This document shows positions 1 through 7,513 of a stretch of DNA of 64,000 bases, in pieces. The notes under the pieces were generated by a model. The model did not search any database. It saw only the letters and a program-made list of their open reading frames with translations, and was not told the DNA's origin. Position 1 is the first letter of the stretch. Each line of letters opens with the position of its first letter. Source of the DNA: Anoxybacillus sp050480245 (GTDB lineage Bacteria > Bacillota > Bacilli > Bacillales > Anoxybacillaceae); the NCBI GenBank assembly GCA_050480245.1, contig JBCNEQ010000051.1; one strand, 5' to 3'. Both the position numbers and the translations under genes were made by a program.

Positions 1-171
1 CAACCAGATTTATATAAAGGGAAATGTGGCATTTGTGAATTTCGATACGTTTGTGGCGGATCGCGTGCCCGTGCATATGCAGTTACAGGCGATTATATGG
101 AAAGTGAGCCGTTTTGCGTATATGTTCCTTTAGGCATGAGAATAGAAAAAACCCGAACGGTGTTCGCCTAA
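1..171 (+). CDS. Radical SAM/SPASM protein, C-terminal end (partial)
   Basis: The reading frame is open from base 1 and stops with TAA at 169-171, giving the last 56 residues of a protein that begins outside the window. The visible segment carries CGIC, then YVCGGSR, then a final Cys followed by VYVP. This is the layout of the Cys-rich C-terminal (SPASM/Twitch) region of radical SAM proteins related to NirJ/PqqE-type enzymes, where these Cys bind an auxiliary Fe-S cluster. The catalytic CxxxCxxC motif would lie upstream and is not seen. The substrate cannot be told from this fragment. A terminator hairpin covers the stop. Confidence 0.75.
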   Translation, partial: QPDLYKGKCGICEFRYVCGGSRARAYAVTGDYMESEPFCVYVPLGMRIEKTRTVFA

Positions 172-191
172 TGCGAGCGCTGTTCGGGTTT
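149..191. terminator. Bidirectional terminator hairpin
   Basis: AAACCCGAAC (149-158) pairs with GTTCGGGTTT (182-191), flanked by A and T runs. It lies between convergent genes and can end transcription from both sides. Confidence 0.8.
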
Positions 192-198
192 ATGAATA

Positions 199-995
199 TT
201 AAAAATCAAAATGATCCGGATCTGGACCGATGCGGCGATTTTCGTTTAGCGCATCAATCGTATCCATCTCTTCTTTCGTTAATGCAAAGTCGAAAATGTT
301 TGCGTTTTGCGTGATTCGTTGAGGCGTGACAGATTTTGGAATAGTAACGACTTCATGTTGCAAGTCCCAGCGCAAAATGACTTGGGCTGGAGTTTTATTG
401 TATCTTTGTGCAATGTTGACAAGCGTTGGCTCGTTTAGCAGTTCACCGCCGCGCGTGAGTGGTGACCATGCTTCTAATTGAATATCGTGTTGTTTACAAA
501 AGGCAAGAAGCGGTTTTTGTGTTGAACGCGGATGGAACTCGACTTGGTTGACCATCGGTTTTATCTCACGATCAGCAAGGATGTCTTCTAAATGATGGAT
601 TTGGAAGTTGCTAACCCCGATCGCGCGTACAAAACCATCTTTATACAACTTTTCAAGCGCCTTGTACGTTTCTTTATATTTTCCTTTGACAGGACAATGC
701 ACTAAATATAAATCAATATAGTCGAAGCCGAGCTTTTTTAAACTTGTATCAAACGCTTTTAATGTCGTTTCATAAAGATTTGGTCGCGTGGAATGCCTGA
801 TTCACGAATCGCTTGACCGACACCTTCTCCGTTTTGGTAGAACGCAGCTGTATCAATGTGACGGTAGCCAACTTCAAGCGCTGTGCGAACAGCTCGATTC
901 ACTTCGTCTCCTTCTTGCACTTTATAAACTTCTAATCCAAGCCATGGCATGCGAACACCGTTATGTAACGTTGCGCCATCTTGCAAACTTTTCAT
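199..995 (-). pseudogene. yvgN: Aldo/keto reductase, internal deletion
   Basis: Two pieces in different frames make up one aldo/keto reductase resembling Bacillus YvgN (glyoxal/methylglyoxal reductase). The N-terminal part (995-759) begins MKSLQDGATLHNGVRMPWLG and keeps the catalytic Asp and Tyr (IDTAAFYQN). The C-terminal part (frame open to 199) keeps LVHCP, IGVSNF and the IPKS NADPH-binding region. Joining them needs a shift at about 770-780. Compared with YvgN, 11 residues plus one base, about 34 nt, are missing just after DQIF. The lost stretch would contain the catalytic Lys (TxKVW), so neither piece can be an active enzyme. The start at 995 fits the family start. The gene converges on the radical SAM gene. 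Confidence 0.85.
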
Positions 996-1078
996 CGCTC
1001 TGCCACTTTCCGATATTTGTCCCTTTTATTATCCGATGGATGGGCTGAAAAAGCAAAACATATGCTTTCATGAAAGGG

Positions 1079-1783
1079 CTACAAATTCAGATCGCGATAG
1101 TTTGGATGGTGTTTCAACAGTTCAGAGACAGTGACAAACGTATATCCTTTTTCTTTTAAAATCGGCAAAATTTCTTTTAATGCTTGAACGGTTTGTTTCC
1201 GACTGCCACTTCCGTGATCGTGAAACAAAATAATTTGTCCAGGCTGAATATGGCTAATGACGCGACGCACGATTCGACTTGTTCCAGGATTTTGCCAGTC
1301 ACGTGTGTCTTGATGTTTTGACCACATAACAATGGTATACCCTTGTTTTTTTGCGACGTCAACGATGCGTTTATTATAGTAACCGAACGGAGGGCGAAAT
1401 AGCGCTGGTCGTTTTCCAGTAATATGATATAACACATCTTCTCCTTTTTTTATTTCTTCAGCAATCGTTTGTTCGGATTTGCCGCGAAAATCGAGATGTT
1501 CATACGTATGGTTGGCAATTTCATGACCTTCATTCATTTGTCGTTTAATAATGTCGGGATATTTTTCCGCCCGGAATCCAACGGTGAAAAAAGTCGCTTT
1601 TGCGTCATACTGCTTTAAAATCGTCAAAATTTCAGGGGTGTATAATATGTCTGGCCCATCGTCAAATGTAATAGCGACCATTTTTTCATCTGTTGGGATG
1701 TTCCAGACAATATCATCATTTATTCGGTGTATGGGTGTTGCGGTAGTCATGAGCAAAGACAAAAACAAAAAAAGTACGTTCAT
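1079..1783 (-). CDS. Polysaccharide deacetylase (CE4/NodB family)
   Basis: 234 residues with a short hydrophobic N-terminus (residues 1-16) that looks like a signal peptide or anchor, so the enzyme probably acts outside the membrane. All NodB motifs are present: TFDDGP at 39-44 (catalytic and metal Asp), HTYEH at 92-96 (metal His pair), RPPFGYYN at 130-137, a Trp/Asp segment near 154-163, and LFHDHG near 186-191 with the catalytic His. Family members remove acetyl groups from peptidoglycan or other beta-1,4 glycans using a divalent metal. The substrate is not known; it differs clearly from PdaA. It is a monocistronic unit facing the broken reductase. Confidence 0.85.
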   Translation of the reverse strand: MNVLFLFLSLLMTTATPIHRINDDIVWNIPTDEKMVAITFDDGPDILYTPEILTILKQYDAKATFFTVGFRAEKYPDIIKRQMNEGHEIANHTYEHLDFRGKSEQTIAEEIKKGEDVLYHITGKRPALFRPPFGYYNKRIVDVAKKQGYTIVMWSKHQDTRDWQNPGTSRIVRRVISHIQPGQIILFHDHGSGSRKQTVQALKEILPILKEKGYTFVTVSELLKHHPNYRDLNL

Positions 1784-2064
1784 TTTTCATCCCCACTTTT
1801 TTATATATAGCATGTCAAAAAAGAAAGGTTGTCATTCCCATTCGCATGCAAAACATAATAAAATAAAGATAGTCGATATGTGGGAAGGGATATAGATGAA
1901 AGCGCTGCCGAACAAAATAAAAAATTTAGTGGCATTAATCGGAAAAATTAGTTTATATTGATGCGTCTAGGATATTGAAGGGAAATATTTGATACGTAAA
2001 AACGAAAAAAATTATTAATTACTCAACAATCTTAAATTTCCATAACGGCGATGGTACCGTCAAG
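1784..2064. other. Spacer with only a tiny ORF
   Basis: About 280 bases of AT-rich DNA between the deacetylase and the IS. The only candidate is a 21-codon frame at 1896-1961 (+), starting MKALPNKIKN after GGGAAGGG. It could be the 5' stub of a gene cut by rearrangement at the IS, but I do not recognise it. Promoter elements for the deacetylase should lie near 1790-1840. Confidence 0.4.
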
Positions 2065-2131
2065 AATTTTGTGTAATGTAAGATAGATAGGGTATCTCTG
2101 AAATGGATTTAGAATAGAGGGGGATATTTCC

Positions 2132-2169
2132 TCCACACAGGAGACTGAATATTCAGTCTCCTGTGTGGA
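2132..2169. terminator. Perfect 38-base palindrome downstream of the transposase
   Basis: TCCACACAGGAGACTGAAT (2132-2150) is followed directly by its exact reverse complement (2151-2169). Outer bases also pair in part (GGGGAT near 2120 with ATCCCC near 2177). It lies inside the IS between the left end and the transposase stop, so it probably ends transposase transcription and blocks read-through from outside. Confidence 0.7.
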
Positions 2170-2209
2170 AAGGGAGAATCCCCTTATTTTGTTTATTTAC
2201 AGTATTTGG

Positions 2210-3375
2210 TTAATTGTAACGTTCTTCAAACATTCGCTCGAGGGCTTCATGCGCTTCGGCAAATCCTCGTAACTTTCGCCCTGCCCATTTCTCATTAAAA
2301 TCTTGAATGGTCAAATACACGACTTTTTCAGCGGCTTCTAAACTGCCCAAACTGTTCACCGGCTTGAGACGTTTCCGAATCTCCTTGATCGTTCGTTCGA
2401 TGGCATTCGTCGTGTAAATCACACTTCGAATACTGCTTGGATCATCCATAAATGTAAGGAGGACATCCAACTCATTGGCCCAAGATTGAACTTCTCTCGG
2501 ATACTTGCTTGACCATTTCGACTCAAACTGTTGAAGCATTTGTAACGCCATCTCCTTATTCGGCGCGCGATAAATCAGCTTGAGATCCCCGGCCACTTCA
2601 AATTGGTCTTTTTTCCGAACACGGCTGAGGGTGTTACGGACTTTGTGAACGACACAACGCTGTACGTCAGCTTTCGGATAAACCGAGCGAAAAGCTTCCT
2701 CCAGCCCCGGAAGGCCATCGAAGACGCCAAGAAGCACTTCCTTGACGCCTCTTTGGTAGAGGTGTTGAAGAATTTCCTGCCATACATAGGCGCTTTCTTG
2801 TCCTCCCACAAAGAAATCAAGAATTTCGCGATATCCTTCTTCGTTCACCCCTAACACCACATAAATGACTTCTTTCTCCACGTTTCGCGACGAAGTTTTA
2901 CGTATAAACCATCCAAATATAAGACGGAATAACGCTTGTGCAGTGGACGAGTGTGCCATTTCTCGATGTCTTCCTTCACTACATCGGTAATACGGCTGAT
3001 CGTTGCAGGAGAATAGGCATTGCCTAAAATTCGTTCAATAAACTTGCCAATTTCACGCGTACTCATGCCACTTTGATACATCCTGATGATGGCTTCCTCA
3101 AGCCAGCCGGTGTGCCGTTGGTAAGGGGCAAACAACTGTGTTTGAAATTCCCCGTTTCGGTCTCTTGGAACCAAAAGACCCTCAATCCGGCCATATTGCG
3201 TATCTAGATTTCGCTGATAGTAGCCGTTTCTCATATTCGGCGTTCCAGCCTGTTCGATTTCAAGGAAATGTTTGATTTCTTCCCGCATAATCAGTTCTAA
3301 TTTTTCTTTTACAAACTGACGAATGGCATTTTCCAGTTGATTTGCCCAGTCTACATTCGGTATACTTTTAGACAT
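2210..3375 (-). pseudogene. IS256/Mutator-family transposase, frameshifted
   Basis: The N-terminal piece (3375-2851, begins MSKSIPNVDWANQLENAI) and the C-terminal piece (up to 2210) form one transposase of about 390 residues with the Mutator-type layout: NGYYQRNLDTQYGRIE, MYxxGMSTREI, YLDGLYVKLR (first catalytic Asp), GVFDGLPGLEEAF (second Asp), and TTNAIERTIKEIRKR (catalytic Glu). The frame is lost at about 2880, where the normal ...RRETVEKEV needs one more G than is present (GAAACGTGG). A one-base deletion or sequencing error explains it. If real, the element cannot move by itself. Confidence 0.85.
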
Positions 3376-3553
3376 AGGTAGGGTTCTCCTTTCTCTGGAA
3401 TGTGTTTTTGTCCAAATCAGAGAATACCCTACCTTTTTTCTTTTGTTCTAGCAAAATGCTTTACACAAAATTTTATACATCATCTATGGTGGTAATCCAT
3501 TTATTATATTATTTGATAATTTATGTAATTTTATAATAAAATAATCACCTTAG

Positions 3554-4192
3554 ATGAACGAAGGCTGGGCGACGTATTGGCATCAGCGCATTTTGCGCGA
3601 GATGGATTTGACGAGCGATGAGGCGATTGAATTTGCGAAACTGAACGCCAACGTCGTGCAACCGTCGCGCACTGGCATCAATCCGTATTATTTAGGACTG
3701 AAAATTTTTGAAGACATTGAAGAGCGGTGGAACAACCCGACTGAGGAGATGAAAAAATACGGCGTCAAGCCGGGGTCGGGGAGGGCGAAAATTTTTGAAG
3801 TGCGCGAACTCGAATCCGACATTTCGTTTTTGCGCAACTATTTAACGAAAGAGCTCGTTATGCGCGAAGATATGTATTTGTTCCAAAAATAGGGGAAAGA
3901 ATATAAAATCGTCGACAAAAACTGGGATCATATCCGCGACCAACTCGTCAGCATGCGGGTAAACGGCGGATTCCCGTATATCACGGTCAATGACGGCGAT
4001 TATATGCGCAACGGAGAGTTGTATTTGAGGCATTGGTATGAAGGAATCGAACTCGATCTGAAGTATTTAGAAAAAGTGCTCCCATACATTTATCAGTTGT
4101 GGGGCCGTCCGGTCCATATGGAGACGGTCGTCGAGGAAAAGCCGATGTTGTTTACGTATGACGGGAAAAAGGTGCATCGGAAATATTTATAA
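3554..4192 (+). pseudogene. spoVR: SpoVR-family protein, 5'-truncated with internal stop
   Basis: SpoVR proteins (about 470 residues, needed for normal spore cortex in Bacillus) contain NEGWATYWHQRIL in mid-protein. Here the homology begins with that motif at 3554, directly after a stop codon, so more than half of the protein is missing. The frame is then broken by TAG at 3890-3892 in LFQK*GKEYKIV, where a Gln codon (CAG) is expected. The remainder reads on to KYL at 4192 without other damage. The lost 5' half and the neighbouring IS suggest an IS-linked deletion. Base composition is clearly more GC-rich than in most of the window and like that of the following cyd genes. Confidence 0.9.
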
Positions 4193-4198
4193 CATGAG

Positions 4199-4221
4199 GG
4201 CAGGGATCTCCTGCTTTTTTT
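4199..4221 (+). terminator. Terminator after spoVR remnant
   Basis: GCAGG (4200-4204) and CCTGC (4210-4214) flank a 5-base loop, followed by seven T. Confidence 0.75.
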
Positions 4222-4290
4222 GTTTGTCACGATGAATATGTGAAAAATGATACAAATTATTCGAAATCATGCCGAATAGCGTCCCCGATT

Positions 4291-4328
4291 TTATGAAATA
4301 ATATGAAATAATATGAAATAATATGAAG
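4291..4328. repeat. 10-base tandem repeat
   Basis: The unit ATATGAAATA is repeated almost four times directly upstream of the cyd operator region. The copies are identical except at the ends, so copy number may vary between strains. Confidence 0.8.
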
Positions 4329-4336
4329 TGGATAAT

Positions 4337-4354
4337 TTGTGATGATTGTCACAA
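4337..4354. promoter_or_regulatory. Rex- or Fnr-like operator upstream of cyd
   Basis: TTGTGATGATTGTCACAA has perfect 6-base arms. It fits the Rex (NADH-sensing repressor) pattern TTGTGA-N6-TCACAA and also contains TGTGA-N6-TCACA, the Fnr/CRP pattern. A possible -10 (GATAAT, 4331-4336) touches its upstream edge, which suits a repressor such as Rex; B. subtilis cyd is Rex-controlled. The position is less suited to Fnr activation, since no good -10 lies 32 bases downstream. Confidence 0.65.
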
Positions 4355-4394
4355 ATTCTTCACCACTGTTTGTTCGCTCGGGGGGGGGGTAGAT

Positions 4395-4487
4395 ATGTGG
4401 AAGCGGCATGAAAAAACGCTTGTGTTCGTTAGCTTTGCTGTTGCGGCTGTTGTCTTGCTTTCCTTGATTGGTCGCTTATTTTCATAA
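4395..4487 (+). CDS. 30-residue single-span membrane peptide ahead of cydA
   Basis: ATG at 4395 follows a run of ten G (4380-4389) that can serve as ribosome binding site. The product is MWKRHEKTLV followed by about 17 hydrophobic residues and a C-terminal GRLFS. It has positive charges before the membrane span and none of the features of an enzyme. It ends 13 bases before the cydA start and is in the same transcriptional direction, so it is probably the first gene of the operon. It is not the known CydS, which lies after cydB. Candidate roles are an extra bd-oxidase subunit, an assembly factor or a leader peptide. I do not recognise a family. Confidence 0.55.
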   Translation: MWKRHEKTLVFVSFAVAAVVLLSLIGRLFS

Positions 4488-4500
4488 GGGGGGATGAATC

Positions 4501-5847
4501 GTGAACGGTTACGATCCGGTGCTGCTTAGCCGTATTTTGACGGGATTGACGCTGACGGTCCACATCATTTATGCCACGATCGGCGTCGGGGTTCCACTGA
4601 TGATCGCCATTGCCCAGTGGGTTGGGATTCGCAAAAATGATATGCATTACATCTTACTCGCTCGCCGCTGGACGCGCGGTTTTGTCATCACCGTAGCGGT
4701 CGGCGTGGTGACAGGAACAGCGATCGGCTTGCAGCTGTCGCTTTTATGGCCGAACTTTATGCAGCTGGCTGGCCAAGTGATCAGCTTGCCGCTGTTCATG
4801 GAGACGTTCGCCTTCTTTTTTGAAGCCATTTTCCTCGGCATTTATTTGTATACATGGGATCGGTTCGAAAATCAGAAAAAACATTTGCTTTTGCTTATCC
4901 CGGTGGCAATCGGGTCTTCAGCATCAGCCATGTTTATTACGATGGTGAACGCGTTTATGAATACGCCGCAAGGGTTTGAATTTAAAAACGGCGAGCTTGT
5001 CAACATCGATCCAATCGCGGCTATGTTCAACCCAGCGATGCCGACGAAAGTCGCCCATGTGCTGGCGACTTCGTATATGACGTCAGCATTCGTGCTTGCT
5101 TCGATCGCCGCTTGGCATTTATGGAAAGGCAATCGTCACATTTATCATCGCAAGGCACTTCATTTAATGATGAAAACAGCTTTTATTTTTTCGGTAGCCA
5201 GTGTATTGATTGGCGACTTATCGGGCAAATTTTTAGCCGAATACCAGCCAGAAAAGCTGGCGGCCGCTGAATGGCATTTTGAAACGAGCTCCCACGCGCC
5301 GCTCGTGTTGTTTGGCATGCTGACAGAGGATGGCGAGGTGAAGTATGCCATTAAAATCCCATATGCGTTAAGCATTTTGGCGCACAACCACCCGGGGGCG
5401 GTTGTGACCGGGCTGAACGAATTTCCGGAAGATGAACGCCCACCACTGTACATTCATTACTTATTCGATGTGATGGTCACGATCGGGGTGTTTTTAATGG
5501 TTGTCGCAGCCGCGTATTGGCTCGGATCGATTTTCCGCTGGAAGTGGACGGCGAAAAAGTGGTTTTTTGGACTGCTGGTGGCGGGAGGGCCGCTGGCGAT
5601 GGTTGCGATTGAGGCGGGATGGTACTTAGCGGAAGTCGGGCGGCAGCCGTGGATTTTGCGTGGCTATATGAAAACGGCGGAAGGAGCGACATCGTCGGCG
5701 CATGTGGATACGATGCTTGTGTTGTTTTGCCTTTTGTATATGGTGTTAGTAATTGCGAGCGCAATAGTGCTCATCCGTATGTTCCGCCGCAACCCGGTTG
5801 AACGGGAGCTGGCAGAGCGGGCCAATAATGGGGAGGTGGCGCCATGA
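4501..5847 (+). CDS. cydA: Cytochrome bd quinol oxidase subunit I
   Basis: 448 residues, GTG start with GGGGGGATG just upstream. CydA oxidises quinol and holds the three hemes that reduce O2 to water. Expected ligands are at positions matching the Geobacillus enzyme: His21 (LTVHIIYA), His186 (KVAHVLATSY), Met325 (LFDVMVTIG), with Glu101, Glu108 and Glu378 (EAGWYLAEVGRQPW). The loop between the helices is of the short Gram-positive type. Multiple membrane spans are evident. It overlaps cydB by 4 bases (ATGA-type coupling). Codon use is rich in GCG/CTG/CCG and unlike the glt or mnt genes, pointing to transfer from a GC-richer relative. Control is likely through the Rex/Fnr-like site upstream. 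Confidence 0.95.
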   Translation: MNGYDPVLLSRILTGLTLTVHIIYATIGVGVPLMIAIAQWVGIRKNDMHYILLARRWTRGFVITVAVGVVTGTAIGLQLSLLWPNFMQLAGQVISLPLFMETFAFFFEAIFLGIYLYTWDRFENQKKHLLLLIPVAIGSSASAMFITMVNAFMNTPQGFEFKNGELVNIDPIAAMFNPAMPTKVAHVLATSYMTSAFVLASIAAWHLWKGNRHIYHRKALHLMMKTAFIFSVASVLIGDLSGKFLAEYQPEKLAAAEWHFETSSHAPLVLFGMLTEDGEVKYAIKIPYALSILAHNHPGAVVTGLNEFPEDERPPLYIHYLFDVMVTIGVFLMVVAAAYWLGSIFRWKWTAKKWFFGLLVAGGPLAMVAIEAGWYLAEVGRQPWILRGYMKTAEGATSSAHVDTMLVLFCLLYMVLVIASAIVLIRMFRRNPVERELAERANNGEVAP

Positions 5848-6872
5848 CGCTCGAAGTCATTGGCATTTCGGTGTTATGGCTGTTTTTGTTCGGGTACATT
5901 ATCGTTGGCTCGATTGATTTCGGGGCTGGGTTTTTCAGCGCCTATAGCCATTGGGCAAACAAACAGCATATTTTGCACCGCATCATTCAGCGCTATCTTT
6001 CCCCTGTATGGGAAGTGACGAACGTCTTTCTTGTCTTTTTCTTTGTCGGCATTGTCGGCTTTTTTCCGAAAACGGCGTATTATTACGGTTCTATTTTGCT
6101 TGTCCCGGCGAGCATCTCCATCATTTTGTTAGCTATTCGCGGCTCGTACTATGCGTTTCATACGTATGGGGGGACGGAACGGAACTGGTATTTAATCGCT
6201 TATGGATTGACGGGGTTGTTTATTCCGGCCTCCCTGTCCATCGTGTTGACGATTTCTGAAGGCGGGTTTGTGGAGGTAGGCGACTCAGGCGTTACGCTGG
6301 ATTATGGGAAGCTGTTTGCAAGCCCGTTGTCATGGAGCGTTGTGCTGCTCAGTGTGACGAGCGTTCTTTACATTTCTGCCGTTTTCTTAACGTACTATGC
6401 GGACGAGGCCAAGGATGAACGGGCGCGGGCGCTGTTGCGCCGCTACGCTCTTCTTTGGAGCGGGCCGACGATGTTGTCAGCGCTGCTCATTATTTACCAG
6501 CTCCGCTACCATAATCCCGAGCATTACGCCAACCTATGGAATGTGGCGTGGATGCTGGTCATTTCCTTTTTGTGTTTTGTCATTACCGTTTGGCTGCTTT
6601 GGCGGCAGCGGCGGTTCGGCTGGGCGTTTATTGCGCTGTTGTTTCAATACGCGTTCGCCTTTTACGCCTATGGCATTTCACATTATCCATATTTGTTATA
6701 CCCGTATTTGACGATTTATGACGGGTTTACGAATGAGACGATGGCTATGGCGTTGATCGTCGCGTTTATTGCCGGCCTCCTGTTATTAATTCCGTCACTT
6801 TATTTGCTTATGCGCCTCTTTGTGTTTAACAAGGCGTACGTTAAAGGAAAATGGGAAGGGGGAAAAGGATAA
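5844..6872 (+). CDS. cydB: Cytochrome bd quinol oxidase subunit II
   Basis: 342 residues, almost wholly membrane-embedded. The N-terminus (LFGYIIVGSIDFGAGFF) is the CydB signature with the conserved Asp used in the proton channel region. CydB is the structural partner of CydA and carries no heme ligands itself. Start ATG overlaps the cydA stop by 4 bases, and its own stop overlaps the next start (TAATG), so the operon is translationally coupled. Same GC-rich codon use as cydA. No cydCD transporter genes follow here; heme d assembly factors must be encoded elsewhere. Confidence 0.95.
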   Translation: MTLEVIGISVLWLFLFGYIIVGSIDFGAGFFSAYSHWANKQHILHRIIQRYLSPVWEVTNVFLVFFFVGIVGFFPKTAYYYGSILLVPASISIILLAIRGSYYAFHTYGGTERNWYLIAYGLTGLFIPASLSIVLTISEGGFVEVGDSGVTLDYGKLFASPLSWSVVLLSVTSVLYISAVFLTYYADEAKDERARALLRRYALLWSGPTMLSALLIIYQLRYHNPEHYANLWNVAWMLVISFLCFVITVWLLWRQRRFGWAFIALLFQYAFAFYAYGISHYPYLLYPYLTIYDGFTNETMAMALIVAFIAGLLLLIPSLYLLMRLFVFNKAYVKGKWEGGKG

Positions 6873-6973
6873 TGCAAACATTTTTGATCATGTATGCGCC
6901 GATGATCATCGTCGCCCTGTCGATCATCGCCGCGTTTTGGGCTGGTTTGAAAGATGTGCACGTAAATGAGTAA
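6872..6973 (+). CDS. cydS: Cytochrome bd oxidase small subunit CydS
   Basis: A 33-residue peptide, MQTFLIMYAPM followed by a hydrophobic span and WAGLKDVHVNE, which I recognise as the small third subunit seen in the Geobacillus bd oxidase structure. It makes a single transmembrane helix that packs against CydA. Its ATG overlaps the cydB stop (TAATG). It is too short for routine gene callers and easily missed. Length and both termini agree with the known protein; only a few hydrophobic positions seem to differ. Confidence 0.93.
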   Translation: MQTFLIMYAPMIIVALSIIAAFWAGLKDVHVNE

Positions 6974-7030
6974 ACACAATTTCAGCGTCTTGGTAATGCA
7001 TAGTTTGCCGCCAATCGCCCACACTAGCGG

Positions 7031-7474
7031 ATGACAACGAATAGAGAAAGGATGGGCGATCATGAATTACAAGCCATTATAAAAAAAGATGGACGGGAGC
7101 AGATGTTTTCTGTGGATTTACATGTGATCGAGCAGATGAAAGAAAAGCTCACATCCTTTATCAGTTTTTATCCACTCGTTCGTTTAGATGCGACAGAACA
7201 TGAGAGATATTTAAATGAATTTTTGCGGACGAACGAAAATGTAGAAGCTGTTTGGTCAAATCGCATCGATGGGACGTTCATTTACTCAAATCCTCCAGCC
7301 GGTCTTGTCAATGCGAAAGCAAGGCCGTGGTTCGTTGAGGCGACTAAAGGCAACGTGTACGTTTCTTCGATATATACATCAGCGTTGACAAAACGTCCAT
7401 GTTTGACGATTTCAGCACCGATTGTGCAAGAAGGTGACGTCATTGGGGTCGTTGGAATCGATTTATCTGTGTAA
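7031..7474 (+). CDS. Stand-alone Cache (PDC-type) sensor domain protein
   Basis: 147 residues, no membrane span. The core reads LVRLDATEHERY, VEAVWSNRIDGTFIYSNPPAGL, ARPWFVEATKG, VYVSSIYTSALTKRPCLTISAPI and DVIGVVGIDLSV, the typical order of a Cache/PDC ligand-binding fold that normally sits outside the cell in front of a kinase or cyclase. Here it ends right after the domain and has no signal peptide, so it is probably a cytoplasmic single-domain sensor or adaptor. The start is uncertain: ATG 7031 or ATG 7052 (MGDHEL). Downstream hairpin at 7479-7513. Partner unknown. Confidence 0.65.
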   Translation: MTTNRERMGDHELQAIIKKDGREQMFSVDLHVIEQMKEKLTSFISFYPLVRLDATEHERYLNEFLRTNENVEAVWSNRIDGTFIYSNPPAGLVNAKARPWFVEATKGNVYVSSIYTSALTKRPCLTISAPIVQEGDVIGVVGIDLSV

Positions 7475-7478
7475 GAGT

Positions 7479-7513
7479 CAGTAAGCCGGCTACGTACATC
7501 AGCTGGCTTACTG
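7479..7513. terminator. Hairpin between convergent genes
   Basis: CAGTAAGCCGGC (7479-7490) pairs with GCTGGCTTACTG (7502-7513), one mismatch. It overlaps the gltC stop. There is no strong T run, so efficiency is uncertain. Confidence 0.55.

Larger units (their letters stand above)
2065..3472 (-). mobile_element. IS256-family insertion sequence
   Basis: The element is bounded by short inverted repeats: AATTTTGTGTAA at 2065-2076 and TTACACAAAATT at 3461-3472. A second pair of matching blocks lies inside (about 2089-2100 TAGGGTATCTCTGA-like, and about 3415-3433 with TCAGAGAATACCCTA). The length of about 1.4 kb and one transposase on the minus strand fit the family. No 8-9 base target duplication is visible: CCGTCAAG on the left does not match TTATACAT on the right. 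The element has therefore probably been involved in a deletion or recombination after insertion. Confidence 0.8.
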
